NCBI RefSeq assembly: GCF_902148845.1
Contig: NW_021941230.1
Coordinates: 324,501 to 388,500, forward strand
Length of the DNA stretch: 64,000 nucleotides
Reading direction: 5' to 3'
Origin: Salarias fasciatus
Lineage: Eukaryota > Chordata > Actinopteri > Blenniiformes > Blenniidae
The notes beneath the pieces are model-generated. The model saw only the letters and a program-made list of their open reading frames with translations. It ran no database searches and was not told the DNA's origin. Below are positions 11,061 to 20,774 of this stretch, piece by piece. Made by a program: the position numbers and the translations under genes. Each line of letters starts with the position of its first letter. The stretch's first letter is position 1.

Positions 11061-12039
11061 CCAGGAACAAAGAAGTACAGATTTGCACAGAACCCGAGGA
11101 AAAATAAATAAATTTCAGCGTCATTCCTTTAACTCCGGTTGTACCAGATGTTAATGCTATCTTAGTATCAATAGCAGCCAGAGCGAAATGGTACACAGTT
11201 GTGTATTTGTATTCTGCTGTACAGAGGAATACATAGGATTTGTTTAGTTTCACCTTCTGTGACCAACAATATCGCTTTACAAGATTAACGTTGTCTGTTT
11301 TTTTCAGACAGTCCAACCGTCTACGCTGCAGCTGTGAGACAGCAGCTTTCAAAGCTGACATGACCTGCTGACTCGGTTTTGTTTGGCGTACATCGACAAC
11401 ATCATCATTATTGTCTCTTATACAGAAAATTGAATTTGAGTTTGTGAAAATTATCAACCAGTTATTCTGTTTTTTATTCAAGCGCGTGTCTACGCTTCCT
11501 GATTAAGTTTGTGTGGCTTTATTTTGAATATTTAGAATGAGACTCTGTCTTTGAATGATTTTACTATTCATTTATACCTTTTCTTGTATTTTATACACTT
11601 TTTTAAAAACCTTCCTTCCTTTTGAGTTGTATTTTCAGATCTATATATTAGAATTTGGGTGGATGTGAAGGTTTTCCAGTGATCACGTTAACTGGGAAAT
11701 ATCAGAGAATTTCACGATGCTTATCACAAAGGACACGACATGTTTCAAAGTTTTGAGAGCAGTAACTTAAAATTTCAAGTTAGGAGCAGATTTGGTTATC
11801 TTCAGGTCACAAATAGTAACACTTTTGATTATTTGCTTTACATGTTAAGATGAAGCCTGAGTTTCTTGTTTAGATCATAATTTTTAGGTTCACCTCTGGA
11901 GAGCTTTAAAAAGGTCATATAACCATCTAAAGTGCTACAGACACCCGGACAAATCTGTTTGTAGTAAAATGTAATATCTAACAGACTGTTTGAAAATTGT
12001 ATGATTGAGAAATGCTAATGAGTTAAATGTTAATGAGTC

Positions 12040-13050
12040 TATTTTTTTCCCTTTCTGCAGCTCCGGTTCACAGAATGAACCTTCGATCACTTCCCCGTCA
12101 TAATCTTTGAGTTTATATACCGGCGGAGTACGCACAATGCATTCTGACACCGTAAATACTTCATCCGTGAAACTCTGTTCGTATTTTTTTATCGAAGACC
12201 CCTCGCAACTTGGATATTCTGACAACATCGCCGACCTTAAATCCTGTCTTTATTATTTTTTTTCTCTTGTCTCGTGGTGTAGGCGTACCGTACAGATTGT
12301 GAAACACTTGAAGGCCCTTTGTCACATCAACCGGGTGCATTTTTATACTGCTGTGGTGAGTGTTGTTATAGCTTTTTACTAAGTCTGGTAGGACTTCCAC
12401 GTACCGTCTAGTGTTCTTAGCAGTGAAATTCTAGTCTTTAGCGTTCGGTTAAATCTTTCAACCACGCAGGCTTTTAGATCACTGGCTGTGGCATAATGTA
12501 TGATGTTGTGTTTCCTCATCAGAATCTTGAAACTTTTGTTGAAAAATTCTCTTCCTGCATCAGTCTGTAGTTTTTCAGGCGTCTGGCTCTCACGAAAGAC
12601 GGATTCAAAGGCAGACACCACCTCAGCCGCAGTCTTCTTTCTCAAAGCTCGCACGTACGCTAATTTCGAAAACACATCGATGACCGTGAGTTCAAAACTA
12701 TACCCATCATTTTCATCCGCTAACGCTCGCATATCGCAAAGGTCTGCCTGAAATTGTTTGAGAGGTCTTGTAACAAAAACTCTGTTCCTTGGAAAATGTA
12801 CCCTAGCCGCTTTATGCAGAGTACAGGTGTCTTGAGATGATAAAAAAGTCTTTCACATCTTCCACCCTAACTTTCTTTCTTTCTACCCCGCCGAAACTAC
12901 CAGGATGTCTCGGCTTGTAATATAACCTCTTCATAACACGTTTCTCCGCCATCTCTAAGTACAATATAAATTCACCCCCCTCTAACCGTCTGTCTGGCTC
13001 CTACTCATCCCTTCAGATGTGTCAACACCTAACCCGTCGTAAAAACTTCA
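12040..13050 (-). mobile_element. Polinton/Maverick integrase fossil, right arm
   Basis: Mirror copy of 3,590-4,620, with the same integrase core and tail motifs and the same broken state. There are only a few residue differences between the two copies, far fewer than expected from the degree of decay, which supports recent duplication or arm-to-arm gene conversion. Confidence 0.8.
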
Positions 13051-13634
13051 AAAGACCTCAGACGGAAGGAAGTTTGGGGGGGGGGGGACAAATGCGCAGT
13101 GGACATACGCTGGACAAATGGTGGACAAATGGCGAGGGGAGGGGTTTATTGGGGGGCCATAAATCTTTCGGCTTGACATATAATATCATCCATACTTTTT
13201 TTCTTTAAACTATAAACAGTTTCAAGCCCAAGTCCCTTCCATTTGTAAAGGGGGCTGAAACAACTGATCAAATTAATCCAAAGTATTCATTGTGTATTTA
13301 TTAATATATGTGTTTGCACGTTTCCTGTCCAAATATTGATAGTCTTCAGTGCTCTTATAATTCCTCATAGCTGAGCCATCCACGCCAAGAGACAACACAA
13401 AAAAAAAATATCGCCGTACATGACCTGTGGCCACTTGTTCATGTCATCCCCCCACTCTGTACTAAGTGGTGGATGAGTCAGACTCCATCCATTTGTGTTT
13501 TTTAAAGAGGTTTTCGTTTCTTCCCACATCACTTTCTCAGTTGTAAACACCGCTATTACAATGTCAGCGGAAGTGCTCCTCAAAACCGGAAGTCTCGCCC
13601 CTTGGAAAATGGGCGGAGCTGAATAAGGTGAATA

Positions 13635-13668
13635 CTGAAGGTTGTGAGTTCGAACCTCACACGGGGCA
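13635..13668 (+). pseudogene. tRNA-Met 3' half fragment, right arm
   Basis: Mirror copy of 2,983-3,016: CTGAAGG, T arm and CACACGGGGCA followed by the GGAGTTTTTACAGC flank. Confidence 0.85.
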
Positions 13669-14046
13669 GGAGTTTTTACAGCACAACCTGAAAGATTACT
13701 TTGCTGTTAAATCCATAATCCAGTAATGCATGTCAAGTTTGTCTGTTAAGGTACCCCATAAAACATAACACTTTTCAGTCACTCACCAAGTCATTAACGC
13801 AGCAGGGCGACTCATCTTCCTTATCTCAAAAGAGTTTGGTTGACTGTTTAATCCATGCTAATACTATGGCAGTGAAACCCCGAGAGAGCAGATCAGAGAA
13901 TGAGTGGGTTTCTTCCCACCATCCAAAAACAGGCAGAACAATCTTCAGGTGAGAGTTAAAATAACACTAATCTAATCATTTTTTCATCAATCACATAATG
14001 ACAGCAGCAATGATCTTTCTGCAGCGAGCCACAAACACATATCAGC

Positions 14047-14071
14047 TGCTAACCCTAACCCTAACCCTAAC
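14047..14071 (-). repeat. Short telomere-like tract, right arm
   Basis: About four CCCTAA units, the mirror of 2,579-2,602. Confidence 0.8.
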
Positions 14072-14290
14072 ACCCAAATTCCGTGAATGAAATTGGAAAA
14101 AACAAAAAAGACCCAGACTTCCTGATTTAGAACACTGTGAACAAACAAAGGACTGTTGTGGATCCACCTGGGATTAAAATCTATTGAGAAGACATCTGGT
14201 CCAACAGCTGAAGTCTGAGCCCCTCCCCCACACTGTCACCTTTACTCCTCCGGTCACACAGGTTGGACTCACCATGGAGCAAGGCACCTC

Positions 14291-14362
14291 TCCTCGTTAG
14301 TATAGTGGTTAGTATCTCCGCCTGTCACGCGGGAGACCGGGGTTCAATTCCCCGACGGGGAG
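14291..14362 (+). tRNA. tRNA-Asp (GTC)
   Basis: 72-nt tRNA-Asp with GTC anticodon, intact boxes and stems. It is the mirror of the GTT-anticodon gene at 2,289-2,360, from which it also differs at two D-arm-region positions (GGTTAGTATCTCC against GGTGAGTATCCCC). This copy matches the common tRNA-Asp form more closely. Confidence 0.95.
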
Positions 14363-14546
14363 TGCCTCCTCTTTTGACAGATCAAGGTTGGTCTTCTTCC
14401 AGTCCATCATGACTGTTGGAGCTCGGCCCTGCAGACTTCCTGGAGTGTGGCGGTCTTCAGAGCAGGACAGTGTGACCAGAAGACAACATTAGATACAGTG
14501 ATGGACAGGAAGCAGTGCAAAGCAGATCCCTTAAGAAAAGGTGACA

Positions 14547-14610
14547 TTCGTCATCAGGGAATTGAATCCTGGTCTGCTGCGTGACAGGCTGGGATGCAAA
14601 CACTAGCATG
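14547..14610 (-). pseudogene. Degenerate tRNA-Asp remnant, right arm
   Basis: Mirror of 2,041-2,104. Stems no longer pair. Confidence 0.68.
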
Positions 14611-14725
14611 AGACCATGGCCCAGAGACCATGGCCCAGAGACCATGGCCCAGAGACCATGGCCCAGAGACCATGGCCCAGAGACCATGGCCCAGAGACCA
14701 TGGCCCAGAGACCATGGCCCAGCAA
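14611..14725 (-). repeat. 14-bp minisatellite, right arm copy
   Basis: Eight copies of the unit (CCATGGCCCAGAGA on the plus strand), one fewer than in the left arm. Confidence 0.93.
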
Positions 14726-14821
14726 TCTGTCCTCCCCACCAACAAAGTCTTGGTCTTTTGGTCTCACCTGATGAACACACATGCTAGCTGCTTACTTGCT
14801 CTGAGAACTTCTGGCCTGTGT

Positions 14822-14893
14822 GAGGCTCGACCTCCTGACCTTCACATTATGACACTGATGCTCTGGCTTCTGCAAACAACAGAGCTGAGCTGC
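14822..14893 (-). pseudogene. Degenerate tRNA-Met remnant, right arm
   Basis: Mirror of 1,758-1,828. Confidence 0.58.
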
Positions 14894-15044
14894 TCATCCT
14901 GGACATGACTGCCTGGTCATTGAACACCTGGATCTCTCAGTGACATGAACAATAGGAAATTTTCTGCTGCCAAGCTGGAGGCTCTGCAAGTAGTGATGGG
15001 TGACTGGAACCGAGAAGTTGTAACAGACTACCAGAACCCGGAAG

Positions 15045-15160
15045 TACTGACAGGGTTCTGGAACCAGGAAGTACTGACAGGGTTCTGGAACCAGGAAGTA
15101 CTGACAGGGTTCTGGAACCAGGAAGTACTGACAGGGTTCTGGAACCAGGAAGTACAGATG
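15045..15160 (-). repeat. 27-bp minisatellite, right arm copy
   Basis: Four clean copies of the unit starting GAAGTACTGACAGGG (plus strand). It creates a repetitive open frame (VLTGFWNQE repeats) that I regard as non-coding because the frame is not kept in the left arm. Confidence 0.88.
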
Positions 15161-15840
15161 AACTGCAAAAACTAGAAAGTAGTGACAGACTACCACTACA
15201 GGATACAGGAACCAGGAGGAAGTGACGGGTTCAAGTATATCCAACCTATACTTGCCGCCATGTTTTGGAGGGCCTGCAACTGCAGCTGGACCCTACTCGA
15301 TGGGTTACAGGAACTAGGAAGGTTTTTAAAAAGGGCAAACTTGGGTCACTGTGGTGAAATAATCTGAGGTCAGGTTTTGTGACTGCAAAAACTGGAGAGA
15401 CAATCTTTGGACATTGGTGTCCAGTGCGGGGAGGCTATGTTCTGTCTGTTAATCACCCTGCTGATAGGTGTCTATCTGCCCGTGACCTTATAGAGCGTAG
15501 TGACAGTATTGCTTTTGAAAAAAACAGATGAATTGTTACAACCCTAACCTGAAAACCCAGATATTCTGAATGAAACAGAAAAAAAACACCCAGACTCCCT
15601 GATTCAGAACAGTGTGAACAAAGGACTGCAGTGGATCCACCTGGGATTAAAATCTAATCAGAACCAGATCCAGAAGGAACCCTCTTTCCTGAATGACAGT
15701 CACTCCACTCTGGACGTTCCTCTCTCACTACAAGCAGCTGATCACCATCTGATGGTTTGGAGCAGATCTCCACTCTGCTGTTCATCCCGGCTTGATGACT
15801 GCTGGAGGAAGTCGGCTGTGATCCGTGAAAAGGAAAGACA

Positions 15841-15912
15841 CTCCCCGTCAGGGAATTGAACCCCGGTCTCCCGCGTGACAGGCGGGGATACTCACCACTA
15901 TACTAACGAGGA
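15841..15912 (-). tRNA. tRNA-Asp (GTC)
   Basis: 72-nt tRNA-Asp with GTC anticodon. Compared with its mirror at 779-850 it has one C-to-T change in the 3' strand of the T stem (CCCTG), which gives a G-U pair and is probably tolerated. Confidence 0.92.
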
Positions 15913-16044
15913 GAGGTGCCTTGCTTCACGGTGAGTCCAACCTCTGTGACCGGAGGAGTAAAGGTCACAGTGTGGGGGAGGGGCTCACAGAGTTCAGCAG
16001 TGGGAGCAGATGTCTTCTCAGGGAGGAATTTTGTGCTTGTGTGA

Positions 16045-16115
16045 GCATTGGTGGTTCAGTGGTAGAATTCTCGCCTGCCACGCGGGAGGCCCGGGTTCGA
16101 TTCCCGGCCAATGCA
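16045..16115 (+). tRNA. tRNA-Gly (GCC)
   Basis: 71-nt tRNA-Gly with GCC anticodon, identical to 576-646. It sits at the outer end of the right arm; homology stops about 15 bases beyond it. Confidence 0.95.
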
Positions 16116-16139
16116 GCAAGGCTTTTAATCTGACTCAGC

Positions 16140-16560
16140 TGGAACAGTTCATGTCACTGAGAGATCCAGATGTTCAATGACAAGGCAGTCATTGAAGCCA
16201 AGCCACGATGAACAGCAGAGTCTGCAGCTGCTGTTCATGATCAGCTGTTTGTAGTGAGAGAGGAACATACAGAGTGGAGTTACTGAAACCAGAGGGTTCA
16301 TTCTGGATCTTTATCTGTTTCTGAGTCGATTTTGATCCCAGGTGGATCCACCACAGTACTGCCATTGTTACATAGATTAAACAATCAGCCAAACTCTTTT
16401 GAAACCAAAGAAAGTCACTCGCCCTGCTGCCTTAATGACTCGGTGAGTGACTGGAAGTTTTAGGTTAGATGGAGTTAGATGAACCGACAAACTGGACATG
16501 CATGACTGGATTATCTATGTTCAGTTTTAACAGCTGAGCAATCTTTCAAGTTGTGCTGTA
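16140..16560. repeat. Partial copy of the tRNA-cassette flank
   Basis: Resembles the tRNA-flanking sequence of the arms: GAGAGATCCAGATGTTCAATGA near 16,160 echoes 14,930, and the CCAGGTGGATCCAC block near 16,340 recurs at 1,047, 2,480, 14,160 and 15,640. The tRNA cluster therefore grew by duplicating a larger cassette before the inverted duplication. Confidence 0.7.
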
Positions 16561-16568
16561 AAAACTCC

Positions 16569-16641
16569 TGCCCCGTGTGAGGCTCGAACTCACGACCTTC
16601 AGATTATGAGACTGACGCGCTGCCTACTGCCCCAACGAGGC
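16569..16641 (-). tRNA. tRNA-Met (CAT, elongator)
   Basis: 73-nt gene starting GCCTCGTTGG and ending CACACGGGGCA. The anticodon loop CTCATAAT gives CAT, and box B (GTTCGAGCC) is intact. The D arm reads GGGGCAGTAGG where the usual form is GCGCAGTAGG, leaving one D-stem mismatch, so activity is likely but not certain. Confidence 0.88.
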
Positions 16642-16957
16642 CTGAGAAGCAGGAAGATGGAGTGCAAAAAAAAAAAAAAAAAAAACACTGGTGCAAGTCT
16701 TGTGTAAAACGTCTTTGTCTCAGTGAGAGACATGAACAGCCACATATTTTTGTTTTTTTCCTTGTGCGTAACAAACATCCATCATGAACAGGAAATACAT
16801 TCCTGGTTCCCCAATCAGGGGCTCAGATTTGCTGAACTAAAAGACATGGAATATATTTTCAGTCACTACCTGCTAACTTGCTGCTCTGTCCACAACCTGT
16901 CCCCGAGAGACCTGTGCTGGACTCCTTGATGGGGAGTTCAGTGTAGGTTCTTGTCTC

Positions 16958-17263
16958 ACACACACACACACACACACACACACGCCCAGTCTTGTATTTC
17001 TATCCTTGTGGGGACCGTCCATTGACTCCCATTCATGTCTAGCCCCTAACCCTGACCCTTACCCTAACCCTAACCCACACCACAACAAAGCCTAACCCTA
17101 AAGAAATGTTTTTGCACTTTTACTTTTTTCAGTAACAACAACATGGTCAAGAAAACACTGTTTCTCCTACTTAGGACCGGAAAAAGGTCCCCACAAGGCA
17201 CGTCGTTTCACGTTTTGCTATCCTTGTGGGGACATTTGGCCCCAACAAGGATAGAAATACGAG

Positions 17264-17304
<41 letters not shown>
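16958..17304 (+). mobile_element. MITE-like element flanked by (CA)n tracts
   Basis: About 274 bp (16,990-17,263) bounded by inverted repeats: CTTGTATTTCTATCCTTGTG at the left and its near-complement at the right (ATCCTTGTGGGGAC nested inside). The interior has a (CCCTAA)-like stretch at 17,043-17,075. It is flanked by (CA)n at 16,958-16,982 and 17,265-17,304. The pattern is that of a non-autonomous DNA element common in fish genomes; it has no coding capacity. Confidence 0.7.
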
Positions 17305-17305
<1 letters not shown>

Positions 17306-17515
17306 AGTACCTCCCTGCATGACAGGCCCACTGAGGCTTTCAAGCCAGGAGGTTCAATGAAACAGCGAACACTGCCATCTGCTGGACAGATACCACCACA
17401 CCATGATGAGAGCTGGACTGTACCATTGACTTTTGTGAACAGAAACAATAAACGTTGGACTTTACTGTAGTATGTGAAAGTGTAAGTTTATGGACAGCAA
17501 CACAGACACCGCGGG

Positions 17516-18000
17516 GTGGCGGAAAGTACATTTGATGAACTATGGAAAGACGTCGAAGAACTTGTAGAGAGTTGCAAGATTTGCACAGACCCTCAAAACA
17601 AGAGACGGCCGAGGGCCAATTCCACATTTGTAGACTCTTTAGTCATGAGTACTGTTGGGCAAAGGCACTGTGAGTTTGAAACTAATGAGGAGAATTTTTT
17701 TATAAGGTACTTGATAGTCTCACAGCAGACGTAGAGAGGCGTTATTCCCAAAAAAACTGTGAGATTATGGATGAGTGCAGTCTCTTAACCCTAACAGCCC
17801 ATCATTTCTGAAGGAGGGACCCTTGCTCGCTTTTGGAAAAACATTTGAGTCAGATTTAGGAGACCTTAAGCATGAGCTTCATCAGACAAGGCGGCTTCTT
17901 TCAAGAAAGGAGACAAGTGGAGCGAAACCATCGACTCTGCTGGATTTTGTCAAACAATTTGCTTTGTCCCACAAAAACTGCAGAATTATGCTTTTGTGAA
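17516..18000 (+). pseudogene. hAT-like (ZMYM1/TTF-type) transposase relic
   Basis: Translation contains a stretch like hAT-family domesticated or ZMYM1-like transposases: FDELWKDVEELVESCK, a PR-rich turn, then in another frame VLDSLTADVERRYSQKNCEI. These match the part of such proteins around the conserved LD...RRF.Q segment. At least one frameshift (about 17,690) and a stop near 17,805 break it, so it is a dead fragment without zinc finger or complete catalytic core. Confidence 0.45.
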
Positions 18001-18339
18001 TGTTTTGTGAGTGTTGCATCACACTGAATGTGCGTAGGACATATCTGCATGTCCTCCTGAAACTTGCTCTCATAAGATTTCTGAAGCTAAGAAGGCCAGG
18101 GCCATCGTCTGAGTCTTCCACCGTATGTGGACGCCTCAGATGATGGGAGCAGCAACATGTGAGAAGATGCTGGGGAGATGGAACAATAAACTGATGTAAT
18201 CAATGAACAATGGGATAGTTTTCTGGCAGATTTATATCAGAGACACAAAGCTAGAATGTAAAGACACAATCCTGATTCTATAAAAATGTGCTGCATCAGT
18301 GCCTGTGCTGCACCCGGGATCATGGGCTGGCCTTCATAT

Positions 18340-18905
18340 AGAACAGGGGTGTCCAAACTTTCTTCACTGAGGGCCACATACTTAAAAATATAGGAGGGGC
18401 CAGGCCACTACTAGAAATGAGGTATATAGCCTTCACTTTAGTGTATTAGAGTGAGAAAAATCAATGAAAAGTGGACAAATATGTTACATTGTTAAAAATA
18501 ATTAAAGACAAACTGCCTTCATCAGAGATTTCCATAAATGGATCAATATTGATTGATTCAGAAAAAGCTTTAGTAGCTCATTCTCCTCAGGAGATTTACA
18601 GCACATGAAAAAAACATTAGAGGGGAAAATGGGACAGGTAAATTTCAATCTTATTTAAGTTGTTCGGCTTAACAACACACCTATTGGCTTGAAACGTTTA
18701 TCAACATTAACAGACTGAACTGGGCTTAATAAAAGGAGTGCAAATAATTTCAGTAAATTATTCTGGAAATATCAGCTGCACTGGGTGTGTAAACGCCACT
18801 CGTGCCAAAAACCCAGACAAATGTCACTTGATCAAGGAGCAGGTCTGCATCAGATCTGCAGCAGATCAGCTGACTTTGCATTTGCAGTTTGGACACCCCT
18901 GTTCT
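18340..18905 (+). mobile_element. Non-autonomous hAT element, 20-bp perfect TIRs
   Basis: Begins AGAACAGGGGTGTCCAAACT and ends with its exact complement. The CAGGGGTG...CACCCCTG ends are typical of hAT elements. The 566-bp interior is A/T-rich and non-coding. The flanking 8 bases do not match, so a target-site duplication is not evident. Confidence 0.82.
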
Positions 18906-20030
18906 AACCCATCTTCAGTCTGCTTCCTGGACAAGTCTGCAGCGTGTCAGACTCATACTGGACCCTAAACGTTCCTCTCAGGCCACACGGTTGGTTTGGA
19001 GTCGCCACAAGTAGCACACAAAAATATATGCATTTAAAGACAAATAAAAAAAAAGTTTCACAAAGAAACTGTCCGTCTTGCTTTGGCTTTTGCCTGCCAT
19101 ACACTTTCAGTGCTCTGGTTCCAGCACACAATAAAACACATTTAATTGTTAAAAAATGTCATTCCAGTCTTACCTTTACTTGTATATGAACTGGTGAGAA
19201 AAGCAGGCAGGAAAAGCAGACAGGGGCTCTCACTGGACATCCACACCGCCAGGCCTTTCTGGAGTTTTTCTGATCTGAGCTCTGAAGCAAACCTCTCAGC
19301 TCTGGCGTCCGTCTGCCTTTAGCTATTATTTCCTCCTTCCAGCAGAAAGCCAAAGTTGAGAATTGTTGTAGCTTCTGAATATAATCCTCCATTCCCAATG
19401 TATGACAAGGCCAGAAGAAAAAAGCTGATGACTCAGCACTTGACACTGTTAATGGCCTATTCCACTGCCTGGCATCATTAGCGCCCCCTAACGTGAGGCC
19501 AGAGAATTACCAGCCTCCCTGATGCTTCTACACCACTGATTGTATGGCACAAGAAACGCATTATAGAAATAAAGTTGCTGATAAAAACATGTTTCATGAT
19601 ATAAATCAGCTAAACCGTAAAAATGTAGTTAATACAGGCTACATATTTGAACATTTAATAGCGACATAAAGAGAGAGCACCGCCCTCTCTTGTCTCACTG
19701 TCAGTCTCAACAATGTATATGGTCTCGGTCTTGGTCTCAGTCTTGGGTCTCTCGGTCTCGGAAGGTCTCGGCCTGGCTGAGCAGTCTTGAAGGGACTTGT
19801 AAGTCTCTGGCTGGTGGTAAATTTCTAAGCTGGGGCTTCATCATCCTTCAGTTTCAGTGCATTTATGTTGCAGCTCTTCCAGACAGGGACGACCAGCAGG
19901 ATCGTCTTTTGAAACAAAATTTGGTTTGTAGGCCAACCTGCCAACATTTAACCAAAAAACTTTGTCACCAGGGGCTCCTCTCATCAACCGTGTCTCTGCT
20001 GCTGCTGCTCTCCAGTAATTATGGTGTGTA
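18906..20030. other. Intergenic, no recognised gene
   Basis: Unique-looking DNA. There is a GGTCTCGG-type degenerate tandem at about 19,720-19,775. No coding feature is supported. Confidence 0.5.
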
Positions 20031-20215
<185 letters not shown>

Positions 20216-20623
20216 GAAGGCAAATGAGCTATTGGATTACTTTCGAAAAGTGTTTAAATATAGATTCCCTCTTCATGGAACTTCAGTAACCTGCTTAATT
20301 ATTGACAATAAAACTGAATATATAATTCATGGAATAAATCAACATAAAACGCTACATGAATCTAAGCTACTCAAACCTTGCTGTGACATTTCAAAATGTG
20401 TGAATGTATCAACTTTTCTCAAATGTTGCATCGTCCCATCAAACGGGGAATCAGAAACATTTTAAAGATCATAAAGAAATAAATGTCACATCATGGGGTT
20501 CATCTCTTCAGTTTCTGATGTTGAAAACCTTTGAAATCATCTCTATGGTTTAAACTTTCAAAGGTATAAAACTCCAAAAAGTCAGATGACAAATAATAAT
20601 ACAAACATGTTCTCGTTGAGATT

Positions 20624-20629
20624 TTTATT
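20624..20629 (-). promoter_or_regulatory. Poly(A) signal AATAAA, gene A
   Basis: An AATAAA on the minus strand about 145 nt after the inferred stop codon of gene A. The matching place in gene B (about 45,990) no longer has an exact AATAAA. Confidence 0.5.
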
Positions 20630-20639
20630 GATGCTTTTT

Positions 20640-20735
20640 AGTGAAGAAGATGATTTTAAAAGGAGAAGATGATTTTAAAAGGAGAAGATGATATTGAAGG
20701 AAGAAGATGATTTTAAAAGGAGAAGATGATTTCAG
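20640..20735 (+). repeat. 19-bp tandem repeat in gene A 3' UTR
   Basis: About four copies of a 19-bp unit (AGAAGATGATTTTAAAAGG), between the gene A stop and its AATAAA (minus strand, 20,624-20,629). Confidence 0.8.
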
Positions 20736-20774
20736 ATGAAGCAGTGACTCATGGTGAAGGTGATCTGCAGATGT

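Larger units (their letters stand above)
9701..16131 (-). repeat. Palindrome 1, right arm
   Basis: Inverted counterpart of 566-6,970, in the same order reversed. It differs from the left arm by point changes, by minisatellite copy number (14-bp: 8 against 9; 27-bp: 4 against 2) and by the anticodon of one tRNA-Asp. Confidence 0.93.

Noticed and set aside
14945-15175. Repetitive protein with VLTGFWNQE units
   Set aside because: Produced by the 27-bp minisatellite; the left arm, with fewer units, does not keep the frame in a gene-like context.
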